DNA of 49,511 nt from Candidatus Korarchaeum sp. (lineage in GTDB: Archaea; Korarchaeota; Korarchaeia; Korarchaeales; Korarchaeaceae): NCBI GenBank assembly GCA_020833055.1, contig JAJHQZ010000006.1, positions 1-49,511 on the forward strand. The letters are read 5' to 3'. How positions within the stretch are numbered: the stretch's first letter is position 1; every line of letters starts with the position of its first letter. The position numbers and the translations under genes are program-made. The notes beneath the pieces were generated by a model. That model searched no databases. It was not told the origin of the DNA and saw only the letters and a list, made by a program, of their open reading frames with translations. Positions 41,144 through 49,332 of the stretch are shown one piece after another.

Positions 41144-41715
41144 CCCTCCCTCAGTAACTTCAGCATAGTGGGCTTATGCACGAAGGGAGCTCCATGAATC
41201 TCCGAGAAGACGAAGCTCTCCATCTTCCTCCTCCTAGTTGGCCTTTCGACTTCCCTAGTCTTCCCTATAACTATTATAGCGACTGGCCTCCTATCGGGAG
41301 GAGCTCTCACGACCTCCATCACCTTGGAATCATCGAAGGCCCCTATCCAACAGGTCCCGTAGCCTAAGGCGTGAGCAGCTAGCATCGCGAAAGTAGCTGC
41401 TATAGTGGCATCTTGGAGTGAGTAGAGCTCGGCCCCCCTCCTCCCGTACCTCGTCGAGGACCTCTGCGGGACTGAGAGGAAGACTAAGTGAACTGAAGCA
41501 TTTATCATGAAGTTCTGGTTGTAAGAAGCTCTAGCTAAGATCTTCTTCCTATCAGGATCCCTCACCACAACTATCTCGTAAGCTTGTAAGTTTCCAGCTG
41601 ATGGAGCGCTGCACGCAGCTTCCAGTATTATGTTAAGGTGATCCTCGCTTATCTCCTCCCCCGTGTAACTCCTGACAGATCTCCTCTCAGCGAAGACATC
41701 GAATATGTCTGGCAT
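41137..41715 (-). CDS. Nitroreductase family FMN oxidoreductase
   Basis: 192 residues from ATG 41715, where MPDIFDVFAERRSVRSYTGE gives the usual family start with FMN-binding RRSVR; the longer frame runs through the divergent promoter. CSAPSAGNLQAYEIVVV, DATIAATFAMLAAHALGYGT and CWIGAFDDSKV are the conserved flavin and dimer regions. It reduces nitro compounds, quinones or flavins with NAD(P)H. The partner membrane protein overlaps its 3' end. Confidence 0.88.
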   Translation of the reverse strand: MPDIFDVFAERRSVRSYTGEEISEDHLNIILEAACSAPSAGNLQAYEIVVVRDPDRKKILARASYNQNFMINASVHLVFLSVPQRSSTRYGRRGAELYSLQDATIAATFAMLAAHALGYGTCWIGAFDDSKVMEVVRAPPDRRPVAIIVIGKTREVERPTRRRKMESFVFSEIHGAPFVHKPTMLKLLREGC

Positions 41716-41852
41716 TGTATTACCGCGAGTTCTCAAAATAAAAGTATTTCTGAACTTTAAGGGATTAACCCGTTTATAGGGCTCTAATTTCCCATCGAGG
41801 CTATTGTTAAAATGCATCAGCGGATTTAAATCATGCATGGATGATCGCTGGG

Positions 41853-42971
41853 ATGGGCAGCTGCGCGGTATGCGGTAGGTCCTCGAACCTAATAGCCAGA
41901 GCTGTGGGGGTCTGTCTAGATTGCCTAAGGAGCGATCCTAAATCTGTTGAGTACGCCCTCTCAACTCACAGGAGGGAGAGAGCTAGGATAGGGCTGCCGC
42001 CAGAACCTCCCAGGGGGGAAGGGATTAAGTGCGGGCTCTGCGACTCTGAGTGCGTGATCCCGGAGGGAGGGCTCGGTTACTGCGGGATAGTGATGAACGA
42101 AAATGGGAAACTCATTAATTTAGCTGGATGCCCTGAGAGCGGTCTCCTGGAATATTATTACGATCCGATCCCAACTAATTGCGTCGCTCACTGGTTCTGT
42201 CCAGCATCTACTGGCATAGGCTACCCGAAGTGGTCCGCTAGGAAAGGAGCTGAGCTCGGATACTACAATTTAGCGGTCTTCTATGGAGCATGTAATTTAG
42301 ATTGTCTCTTCTGCCAGAACTGGTTCTTTAGAGATCTTACTATAAGTAAGAGACCTTCAGTGAACTTCAGGGAGCTGATTGAGGCTTCCTTGAGGAGGCC
42401 TGTCACTTGCGTCTGCTTCTTCGGCGGGGATCCATCCCCTCAAGTATCCAACGCTCTGCTAGTGGCTAATGAACTAATGAGGATGGGGAAGATAATGAGG
42501 GTATGCTGGGAGATGAACGGGCATCTGAATCAGAGGACTATGGTAGCTGTGCTCAATAGCTCCCTCAGGAGCGGTGGGATAGTTAAATTCGATCTCAAGG
42601 CTTGGAACCCGAGAGTCTACTTAGCCCTGACCGGCAGGGGTATAGGGAGCGTATATGAGAACGCTAAATTAGCTCTTAAACTCTCCCTGGAGAGGCCAGA
42701 GGTACCTCTATTCACAGCCAGCACTCTACTGGTCCCGGGATACGTAGATGAGGAGGAGGTCAGGATGATAGCTAGGTTCATAGCTTCCATAAACCCCGAC
42801 ACACCTTACAGCCTCCTAGCATTCCATCCGAGCTATTTAATGACGGATCTACCGAATACGAGCAGGAAGCACGCTATGGAAGCTTTTAGAGCGGCTAAGG
42901 ATGAGGGGCTCACTAGAGTGCATATAGGGAATCCATGGCTCCTCACTAGGGAGGATTATCAGTCTCGATAA
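41853..42971 (+). CDS. Radical SAM protein with N-terminal zinc fingers (PflA-like)
   Basis: 372 residues from ATG 41853; a TATA-like GATTTAAATC at 41822-41831 fits a leaderless start there. CAVCGRSS and CLDCLRSD, then CGLCDSECVIPEGGLGYCGI, are Cys-rich modules seen in archaeal pyruvate-formate-lyase-activase relatives. CNLDCLFCQNW at about 147-157 binds the radical SAM cluster, with FFGGDPSPQ and EMNGHLN after it. The substrate is unknown; relatives include the AmmeMemoRadiSam system. The 3' end overlaps the HAD gene by 26 bases. Confidence 0.88.
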   Translation: MGSCAVCGRSSNLIARAVGVCLDCLRSDPKSVEYALSTHRRERARIGLPPEPPRGEGIKCGLCDSECVIPEGGLGYCGIVMNENGKLINLAGCPESGLLEYYYDPIPTNCVAHWFCPASTGIGYPKWSARKGAELGYYNLAVFYGACNLDCLFCQNWFFRDLTISKRPSVNFRELIEASLRRPVTCVCFFGGDPSPQVSNALLVANELMRMGKIMRVCWEMNGHLNQRTMVAVLNSSLRSGGIVKFDLKAWNPRVYLALTGRGIGSVYENAKLALKLSLERPEVPLFTASTLLVPGYVDEEEVRMIARFIASINPDTPYSLLAFHPSYLMTDLPNTSRKHAMEAFRAAKDEGLTRVHIGNPWLLTREDYQSR

Positions 42972-43677
42972 TATCTAAGAGCTTCCAGAGGCTCTCTATC
43001 CTCGGCAAATTCCCGCAGTTCACTTTAGATCCCCTGAGCTCAGCTAGTTTAGTGTAATGGACTGCTCTGAGCCCCGACCTCATGGCCCCTATGACGTCCT
43101 GGTAGCACGAATCCCCCACGTGAATTATCTGACTCCCATCCAAGCCCAGTTCACTCTTCAGGACCCTGAAGATCTCAGCTTGAGGCTTGATCAACCCCAG
43201 GTCCGATGATGATAGTATCACATCGAATAGATCTAATCCCACGTTCCTCAATATCCCCCTTATGCTCCTAGCTGAGAAGGATGTGTTAGAAACTAGAGCT
43301 AGCTTGATCCCCCTCCTCTTCAGCTCCCTCAGCACCTCTGGAGCCTCTTGATTCAACCTGGGGGTGAATCCATCAGTGGATTCCTCGTAAGCTCTCGCTA
43401 GGCCATCTACATCTGAGCTCACGCCCAATCCCATTAAAATCATGCCCAGCAGTTCCCTCGCGGGCAAGAGCATCCTGAATTCCTTAGTGGCTGCGTAAGC
43501 TTCCCTTATCACGCTCTCCTCTATATCGTATCCTGAGCTTTTGAGGAAATCCTTTATCGCCCTAACTCTCATCCCCACATATATTTCCTCGTCCTCCTTG
43601 GTCTCCCATATCAGAGTGAACCATAAGTCGAAGGAGACGGCCCTTATCAAATCGACCCCTCGATAATATCGTTGCAT
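42946..43677 (-). CDS. HAD-family hydrolase
   Basis: 243 residues from ATG 43677, which shares a base with the stop of the TIGR04076 gene. RAVSFDLWFTLIWET holds motif I, where the nucleophile Asp is in FDLW and the usual second Asp is Phe or Thr. ALVSNTSFSARS is motif II, and LIKPQAEIFRVLKSELGL with HVGDSCYQDVIGAMRSGL are motifs III and IV. Likely a phosphatase. The second acid of motif I (DxD) is replaced, as in some haloacid-dehalogenase-type members. Confidence 0.85.
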   Translation of the reverse strand: MQRYYRGVDLIRAVSFDLWFTLIWETKEDEEIYVGMRVRAIKDFLKSSGYDIEESVIREAYAATKEFRMLLPARELLGMILMGLGVSSDVDGLARAYEESTDGFTPRLNQEAPEVLRELKRRGIKLALVSNTSFSARSIRGILRNVGLDLFDVILSSSDLGLIKPQAEIFRVLKSELGLDGSQIIHVGDSCYQDVIGAMRSGLRAVHYTKLAELRGSKVNCGNLPRIESLWKLLDIIETDNPP

Positions 43678-43970
43678 TAAAAATCCTTGAGCTTCCTCTC
43701 CAGCTCGAAGATAACGGTACCGCCGCAAGTATAAGGTGGTCCGGGGTCGGGGCATTGCACGTAGCCCAGATCCCCGCTCCCTATACCCAGGAGCTCCGCT
43801 TTAACGCCCTTCAGGAAGGGGCTGAGGAGGGTAAGCATAGAGGAGAGGGCGTGTATGCATACCCTCCCCTCTACGCAGAACCCTATTATGGAGAAGGAGT
43901 CACCCTCCGAGTAACCGGCGGCGCACCTCCCCCTGACCTCCCTGACCCTAACTACGACCTCGTAGCTCAT
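43677..43970 (-). CDS. TIGR04076 family protein
   Basis: 97 residues. EVVVRVREVRGRCAAGYSEG, DSFSIIGFCVEGRVCIHALS and CPDPGPPYTCGGTVIFELER match the small Cys-containing TIGR04076 family, whose function is unknown. Four or more conserved cysteines may bind metal. Translation appears coupled to the HAD hydrolase through an overlapping TAATG. Confidence 0.8.
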   Translation of the reverse strand: MSYEVVVRVREVRGRCAAGYSEGDSFSIIGFCVEGRVCIHALSSMLTLLSPFLKGVKAELLGIGSGDLGYVQCPDPGPPYTCGGTVIFELERKLKDF

Positions 43971-43990
43971 GCTATAACCTCCCTCAATTC

Positions 43991-44129
43991 AGTGCGAGAA
44001 GATGAGCTTAAGGATATCTGAAGGCTCTAACCTCATTCTCACCCTTCCACCGAATCCCACTTCCCTCTCCAATTCTATGAGGCGATCATTCATTATTATC
44101 CTGGGCTCGCCGACTTTCCCCACCATGAA
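43991..44129 (-). pseudogene. Short C-terminal gene fragment at a breakpoint
   Basis: The minus frame gives HYAELEFMVGKVGEPRIIMN, then DRLIELEREVGFGGRVRMRL and EPSDILKLIFSH with a stop at 43991-43993. Codon use is gene-like. A TGA lies upstream near 44174, and the sequence beyond about 44148 belongs to a plus-strand gene. It is either a 45-residue protein from the ATG at 44129 or the tail of a longer protein cut by rearrangement. I do not recognise it. Confidence 0.4.
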
Positions 44130-44148
44130 CTCCAGCTCAGCGTAATGC

Positions 44149-44948
44149 TTGGAGATATTGGAAGCGTGGGAGGGTCACCCCTCATACAGCGTTTACCTAG
44201 CGATTCCACTCCTGAATAGGCTCCTACCTGAGATATATGAGGATGAGGAAGTGATGTACGAGATCAGAGGGCACATATCACATTGCATACTATCGCATGG
44301 AGCAGATACCAGGGATCTCACTGAGGAAGCTAGTATAGTGGGCATAGCCGATGGCACTGATATGACTAAGGGCAGGGGGAGGCTCGCTTTCGACAAGGGG
44401 CTTTGGAGCTGTTTCTCTCTAGCGTAAAGTTCATCAATCTAGCATAAGCTCCCATTGATGGAATATGTCGAAGCTGAAGGGACTTCTAGCCTGCGCCCGA
44501 TATGTGGGGAAAGGCTGAGCCCGAATGGGCGCAAGAGGTTGAAGCGCAGAACCTGCTCCGCAGGTACCTGATGGATGTGGGGGCTCCGTCCGTTCACCCC
44601 GAAGGCCTCCCATGACGACCGAGAGGGATGAAGAGTAAGAGGGGGGAAGGGATGAAAGTTCATTCTAGACCAGAACGGAACGTCAACATACATACTGTAT
44701 CGGCGTTAAGCATAGAGGAAGTTCATGCGAGGGAGGGGGAGAGGGTGCCCATAAGGATAGAGGCCCACATGAACAACAGCGCTGGCATATTCCAAGTTCA
44801 GGAGACCCTGGATAAGAAGATAAAGGGCAGTCCAATAGAGGATTACGTTGAAGTAGTAGCTTTGACTATGCCGGATGAACCTAGGATGGATCAGAGGATA
44901 GCGAATCAGTTAGTCATAATGGAGGGGAAGTTCAAGCCCAAGGATTAG
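44149..44948 (+). pseudogene. HD-domain phosphohydrolase gene split by a TnpB remnant
   Basis: The first half has EGHPSYSVYLAIPLLNRLLP, HISHCILSHGADTRDLTEEA and SIVGIADGTDMTKGRGRLAF, His and Asp motifs of an archaeal HD phosphohydrolase family. It breaks off at DKG near 44402. The second half resumes near 44676 with NVNIHTVSALSIEEVHAREG, PIRIEAHMNNSAGIFQVQET and ends at 44948. Together they read as one protein missing its N-terminus. The left end at 44148 abuts an unrelated minus-strand fragment, so the 5' part was also lost. Confidence 0.78.
44403..44675 (+). mobile_element. Remnant of an IS605-type tnpB element
   Basis: Plus-strand frames read LMEYVEAEGTSSL, then PICGERLSPNGRKRLKRRTC, the zinc-ribbon of TnpB with two cysteines replaced by Arg (CPIC reads RPIC and KCRTC reads KRRTC). 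Another frame continues NLLRRYLMDVGAPSVHPEGL, the TnpB C-terminus. The RuvC-like catalytic region is absent. The insert lies between the halves of the HD gene and has the same orientation. Its edges are inferred from where HD sequence stops and resumes. Confidence 0.75.
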
Positions 44949-45349
44949 CCCACTACAGTCACTACCACATTCCTCTCCCTCGGGCCGTCCAGCTCGATCA
45001 ACAGTATGCTCTGCCAAGTCCCCCTCAGGATCCTGCCCGAGGAGACGGGGAAAGCTCTCGAAGGTCCTATGAATGATGAGGCTAGATGAGCGTAGGCGTT
45101 ATCATCGATCCTGTCATGCTCCCATCCCTCCCTCACGAACTCCTCCCTTATCTTCCTGATTATATCATTTATCAGGCCCCTCTCATTCTCATTCGCCACT
45201 AGAGCGGCTGTAGCATGAGGGAGGTGCACTAAGCAGATCCCCTCGCTTATCCCGGATCTCCTAACTATTGCTTCTACGTCCTCAGTTATATCTATAACTT
45301 GGATCCTCTCCTTGCTCCTGACCCGCAGGGTCTCGATGTAGGAAGCCAT
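44945..45349 (-). CDS. YjbQ/UPF0047 family protein
   Basis: 134 residues. GICLVHLPHATAALVANENE has the conserved His pair, HDRIDDNAYAHLASSFIGPS the second His region, and RILRGTWQSILLIELDGPRE the closing motif. Some family members show thiamin phosphate synthase activity. It ends within the stop region of the HD relic on the other strand. Start ATG 45349 matches family length. Confidence 0.88.
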   Translation of the reverse strand: MASYIETLRVRSKERIQVIDITEDVEAIVRRSGISEGICLVHLPHATAALVANENERGLINDIIRKIREEFVREGWEHDRIDDNAYAHLASSFIGPSRAFPVSSGRILRGTWQSILLIELDGPRERNVVVTVVG

Positions 45350-45546
45350 AAGTCTTCAGAGATTACGGGATAAAAAATCTTCCCCGATGCGGGCTCAGAT
45401 TCAGATGTACTATTTGCATTTAGATGGATCTACTCATGCGGGATAGTCCAGAAGCACTTCTAAAACACTCCCCATCCACACTCCTTAAGCCCTGGAATGA
45501 GTGATCGAGCGATAAGTTCTTCAGGGGTCAGCTCCCTATAAGGGGG

Positions 45547-46641
45547 ATGGAGTTCTACGCCACGTGCACCCCCGGACTGGAGTTCATCTCAGCCAGGGAG
45601 ATAGAGGGGAAGGGGCTGGGGAGAGTGATTGAATTGAGGGAAGGGAGGGGGAGAGTGATCTTCGAGTCGGAGTACGATATGATCCCCTCGCTGAACTGCT
45701 CCCTCAGGAGCGTTGAGAGGATAGTGCTCCTGCTGGCCAGGGAGAGGACCTCTGAGCTTGGTGGAATATACAGGGCCGTTAAGGGGATAGATTTCAGCTT
45801 CATGAGACCTGAATGGAGTTTCGCCGTGAGATCGAATAGATTGGGGGAGCATGACTTCACTTCAGTTGACATAGGGAGGGTGGCGGGGCAGGCTGTCATA
45901 GATAGCTACATGGAGGCCAGGGGGGTCAGGCTCAAGGTGAACCTGGATTCTCCGGACGTCATAGTGAGGTGCGATCTGATAAAGGACGAGCTCTTAGTCG
46001 GTATAGATATGACTGGAGATGAGGGCCTTCATAAGAGGAATTACAGGGTTTATCAGCATCCTGCTCCCCTGAACCCTACGCTAGCTTCCTCTCTGATCTA
46101 CTTATCCGAGTGGAGCCACGAGCACACCCTCCTCGATCCCTTCTGCGGCAGCGGGACCATACTCTTCGAGGCCGGGATGATAGCTAGAGGCACTCCAGTA
46201 TGCAAGTTCAGGAGGGACTTCGCTTTCCTGAAGTTCTTCGGGGAGCTTCCGAGTTTTGAGGAGAGGGATGTCGAGCTGAAGCTTTATGGAGTCGAGAAGT
46301 TCAGGAAGCACATAGAGGGAGCTGAGCTGATAGCTAGATACGTCGGGATATACCCTGAGTTCATCCAGGGGCACGCTGAGAGGATAGGGGAGTACTTCGA
46401 TAGCGTGGATTTCATCGTCACAAATCCACCGTACGGCTTGAGGATCGGGAAGAAGGGGATTATAGAGAAGATCTACGCTGGATTCCTGAGGGCCGCTAGC
46501 TCGATATTAAAGGAGAGGATGGTCGTCATAACTTCCGAGACGTCTATATTTGAGAAGCACGCCCGGGATAACTTCGAAAAAATTGAGAAGCTCGAGGTCA
46601 TGTACGGTGGCCTGAGGGCAGGTGTCTATATCGTGAGGTGA
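45547..46641 (+). CDS. THUMP-domain tRNA guanine-N2 methyltransferase (Trm14-like)
   Basis: 364 residues. An N-terminal ferredoxin-like/THUMP module spans about 1-160, with FYATCTPGLEFISAREIEG and VKVNLDSP-type strands (RLKVNLDSPDVIVRC). The Rossmann methyltransferase follows: HKRNYRVYQHPAPLNPTLAS, LLDPFCGSGTILFEAGMIA with the SAM loop, and DFIVTNPPYGLRIG with the catalytic NPPY. Trm14/TrmN enzymes make N2-methylguanosine at position 6 of tRNA. Other COG0116 members modify rRNA, so the exact target is inferred. Confidence 0.85.
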   Translation: MEFYATCTPGLEFISAREIEGKGLGRVIELREGRGRVIFESEYDMIPSLNCSLRSVERIVLLLARERTSELGGIYRAVKGIDFSFMRPEWSFAVRSNRLGEHDFTSVDIGRVAGQAVIDSYMEARGVRLKVNLDSPDVIVRCDLIKDELLVGIDMTGDEGLHKRNYRVYQHPAPLNPTLASSLIYLSEWSHEHTLLDPFCGSGTILFEAGMIARGTPVCKFRRDFAFLKFFGELPSFEERDVELKLYGVEKFRKHIEGAELIARYVGIYPEFIQGHAERIGEYFDSVDFIVTNPPYGLRIGKKGIIEKIYAGFLRAASSILKERMVVITSETSIFEKHARDNFEKIEKLEVMYGGLRAGVYIVR

Positions 46642-46677
46642 GGAAATGAATTTATCTTCGCGATGCCACCATTCACG

Positions 46678-47289
46678 ATGCCCTACAGCTTCAACTTCGA
46701 CCTCTCATCCCTGCCTAAGAGCTTCTTCTCGGAGATAATCAGAGCTTCTCATAAAGCCAGGATCCACAGGAAGCTCACTTCCACAGCCAGGAGGATAGTG
46801 AAACTCTTCAAACTGGAGGAAATAACAGGACTGGATTTGGAGAAAGCCATATCCCTTGTTGAGGACCTCATCGAGATATTCATGCTCAATGAGATGAACA
46901 GGGGGAGGTTCGAGGGAGTGAGGAGGAAGGCCCTATTCCTCCCCCATTGCTCGAGGAAGTACATGGATTCGAGGTGCAGGGCTGAGTTCAGGGAGGATCT
47001 ATCTACTTACGTCTGCGGGAAGTGCTCCGATGATTGTCTCATAAGGAGGGCCAGCGAGCTCGCTGAGGAGAGGGGTTACGATGTCTATGTGGTCCCGGGG
47101 GGATCCTGCATACCTAAGATAATAGAGAAGATGAATTACGAAGCTGTAGTAGGTGTCGCTTGCGGCATGGAGCTCCTCTTGGCTTACCGATACTTGAAGG
47201 ACTTCCCAGCCCAAGGTGTACCTTTAATGAGGAATGGATGCTCTAGAACTATCTTTGACCTCGAATCCCTTGAGAACTCCCTTCTCTGA
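46678..47289 (+). CDS. DUF116 family protein
   Basis: About 203 residues. FLPHCSRKYMDSRCRAEFRE, then CGKCSDDCLIRRASELAEER, then YVVPGGSCIPKIIEK and VGVACGMELLLAYRYLK are DUF116 hallmarks, with seven or more cysteines that may hold an iron-sulphur cluster. The function is unknown. It begins 37 bases after the tRNA methyltransferase. It is convergent with the MFS gene and overlaps it by 66 bases. The in-frame ATG at 46663 is an alternative start. Confidence 0.85.
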   Translation: MPYSFNFDLSSLPKSFFSEIIRASHKARIHRKLTSTARRIVKLFKLEEITGLDLEKAISLVEDLIEIFMLNEMNRGRFEGVRRKALFLPHCSRKYMDSRCRAEFREDLSTYVCGKCSDDCLIRRASELAEERGYDVYVVPGGSCIPKIIEKMNYEAVVGVACGMELLLAYRYLKDFPAQGVPLMRNGCSRTIFDLESLENSLL

Positions 47290-48717
47290 TTTTCGAATCG
47301 CCCTATTCAGGGGGAGCCTAGATGCTGAGAAGAGCATCGCTGATGCCATTATCAACGATTGAAATTTGAAGGTCTCGCTCAGAGCCCTCGAGAGCAGATT
47401 CACATTCCCCAGATCTATCGGATTCGTTAACTCGGCAGCTATGAGCTTCGAGGCTAAATCGTAGGGGATGAAGCCAGTCATAAGGAGGACGCTCAGATTC
47501 AAGCTGGCTGCAAATCCTATGTTGAAGGATAGAGTCCTCATGGATGAGGCGACTCCCCTCCTCTCCTGAGGGGCCCCTGCCATTATCGAGCTAGCGTTTG
47601 GAGTGACGAAGAGGCCGGCTCCGCAGCCCAGGAGGAGCATAGTCGCTACTATTAACCCTATTGATGTCTGAGTGGAGAAAAGGGACATCATATAGAGGGA
47701 AGTTGAGGAGAGAGCGAGACCCAGCATCGTTATAGGGGCATATCCGTATTTATCGGAGAGCTTACCTCCCAGAGTCCCGAATATGAGGAAGGAGAACTCG
47801 AAGGGGAGGAGGAGCATCCCGGTCAAGGATGCGCTCAACCCCTTAACTACTGAGAGGTAGATGACTAGCAGCACTGTGACGGAGCCGAAGGCGAGGGAGT
47901 AGAGGAACTGAGCTACTATGCCCCCTGCGAACTGCCAATTCCTGAAGATCCTCAGATCTAGGGCTGGTGAAGACGACTTCAGCTCGAGATAGATGAAGAG
48001 GAGGAGTATCAGGGATCCCAGGGAAGCTAAGATGAGCGATGCCCTGATGTAAGCGCTACCGTATGCGGCGAGCGTGAGGGATAGTAGTATCGATGAGATC
48101 GCTGAAGTGAAGGAGAGGAAGCCAGGATAATCTACTTTCGCTTTAACAGGCCTGTAAACTTCCTTGAGCCTCATCTTAGACCAGAAAACTGAGATGAGCC
48201 CCAGGGGGACGTGAACCCAGAAGACCCACCTCCAGCCCAAGTTATCTATTATCAGACCCCCCAGGGTCAGGCCTATGAGGGAACCTAGCCTGAAGGCTAT
48301 CTGATTGACCCCTATCCATGTCCCCAGCTGTCCCTTGGGCACAGAATCTGTTATTATTGTCAAGCTCAAGCTCATGAGGAAAGCTGCCCCGATCCCCTGG
48401 ATTAGCCTCAGGGAGATCAATTGAAATACGTTAGAGGAGAAGCCGCAGAGCAATGAGGATAGTGAGAAAAAGGCGAAACCCATTGAGAAGAGGTTAACTC
48501 TCCCGTAGATATCGCTCAAGCTCCCGACAATCAATTGTACAGCTGTAGAACCGAGCATATAAGCTTGAGTCAACCATATCACTTGCTCGACATCGGCCCC
48601 TAAGGAGTGGGCTAGCTCAGGTATCCCGACCACAAGTATCCTGGCGTTTATTCCTGTGAGGAAGGAGGCTAAGGTGGTGACTGAGAGAACGTGCAGTATT
48701 TCTCTTCTTTCGCTCAT
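47224..48717 (-). CDS. MFS exporter, 14-TM DHA2-like
   Basis: 497 residues with about 14 transmembrane helices. VVGIPELAHSLGADVEQVIW and LTQAYMLGSTAVQLIVGSLS, followed by DIYGRVNLFSMGFAFFSLSS, are the first helices and motif A of drug:H+ antiporters of the DHA2 group. RLIQGIGAAFLMSLSLTII and IIDNLGWRWVFWVHVPLG are motifs B and C regions. It probably expels drugs or metabolites. It overlaps DUF116 by 66 bases tail to tail. Confidence 0.88.
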   Translation of the reverse strand: MSERREILHVLSVTTLASFLTGINARILVVGIPELAHSLGADVEQVIWLTQAYMLGSTAVQLIVGSLSDIYGRVNLFSMGFAFFSLSSLLCGFSSNVFQLISLRLIQGIGAAFLMSLSLTIITDSVPKGQLGTWIGVNQIAFRLGSLIGLTLGGLIIDNLGWRWVFWVHVPLGLISVFWSKMRLKEVYRPVKAKVDYPGFLSFTSAISSILLSLTLAAYGSAYIRASLILASLGSLILLLFIYLELKSSSPALDLRIFRNWQFAGGIVAQFLYSLAFGSVTVLLVIYLSVVKGLSASLTGMLLLPFEFSFLIFGTLGGKLSDKYGYAPITMLGLALSSTSLYMMSLFSTQTSIGLIVATMLLLGCGAGLFVTPNASSIMAGAPQERRGVASSMRTLSFNIGFAASLNLSVLLMTGFIPYDLASKLIAAELTNPIDLGNVNLLSRALSETFKFQSLIMASAMLFSASRLPLNRAIRKSEKGVLKGFEVKDSSRASIPH

Positions 48718-48733
48718 TTCAGCTCACGTCCCT

Positions 48734-48925
48734 TCACATATAGTTTCGCCTGGGATGACAATCTGATTGAGATAAAAAGGTATCATCGCAAGGTATGAGC
48801 GTCTTATCTTCCTTCTTCAGGAGGATGGACTTATCTTTGTAAAGTACCCTGGCTGCGAGGGCGGCCGTGAACCCGCTCGCGCCCCCACCAACGATTATTG
48901 TATCGCGTGCCCGCACCCTGAACAC
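48734..48925 (-). pseudogene. N-terminal fragment of a flavin-dependent oxidoreductase
   Basis: DTIIVGGGASGFTAALAARV is a Rossmann FAD-binding loop. LKKEDKTLIPCDD resembles the region before the redox Cys of NADH oxidase/CoA-disulfide reductase proteins. After that the sequence makes no sense and stops at 48734. A working enzyme has over 400 residues. The fragment lies 16 bases upstream of the MFS start on the same strand. Confidence 0.7.
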
Positions 48926-49332
48926 CTTCGCATGGATTGAGTTTTAAATTTAAACTTTTCAATTGCATGAAGGCCATCTGACCAGTATCCACTTAAAATT
49001 ATTAGATACATCCAGTATATCATTAAAATATGAACGTTATATATCATAAATATCTTTATTTTTACCTAAAAAGCGGATCGATGCGGATATCTCGGAATGT
49101 TGAAGATATATGGGAATAGTAGGGAGTTTGAGGATCAGATCCCTCTGATAGGCATCGCTCTGGATATCTTTTTAAATATTGGAGCCCTTTAGCTCGCAAT
49201 GAAAACCTCGGGCTAGCGGCCGAGGGGCTGTGAGAACCCACTAAACGCAATAGAAAGTAGCTGAGAGATCAGCTAGGAAGCCTCTGGTTTATGCGAAGGA
49301 GATCCAAAGAGTTTTAAGTTCTGGTATTCAGC
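48926..49332. other. Gene-free stretch with a possible third TnpB tail
   Basis: 48960-49090 is AT-rich with no sensible frame. At 49199-49310 the plus strand reads RPRGCENPLNAIES, then EASGLCEGDPKSFKF, with in-frame stops. This vaguely resembles the C-terminal tail of TnpB proteins. A hairpin CCTCGG-N8-CCGAGG lies at about 49207-49226. The identification is weak; a small structured RNA is an alternative. Confidence 0.3.

Noticed and set aside
43755-44021. Plus-strand 88-codon frame
   Set aside because: Mostly antisense to the TIGR04076 gene and without recognisable features.
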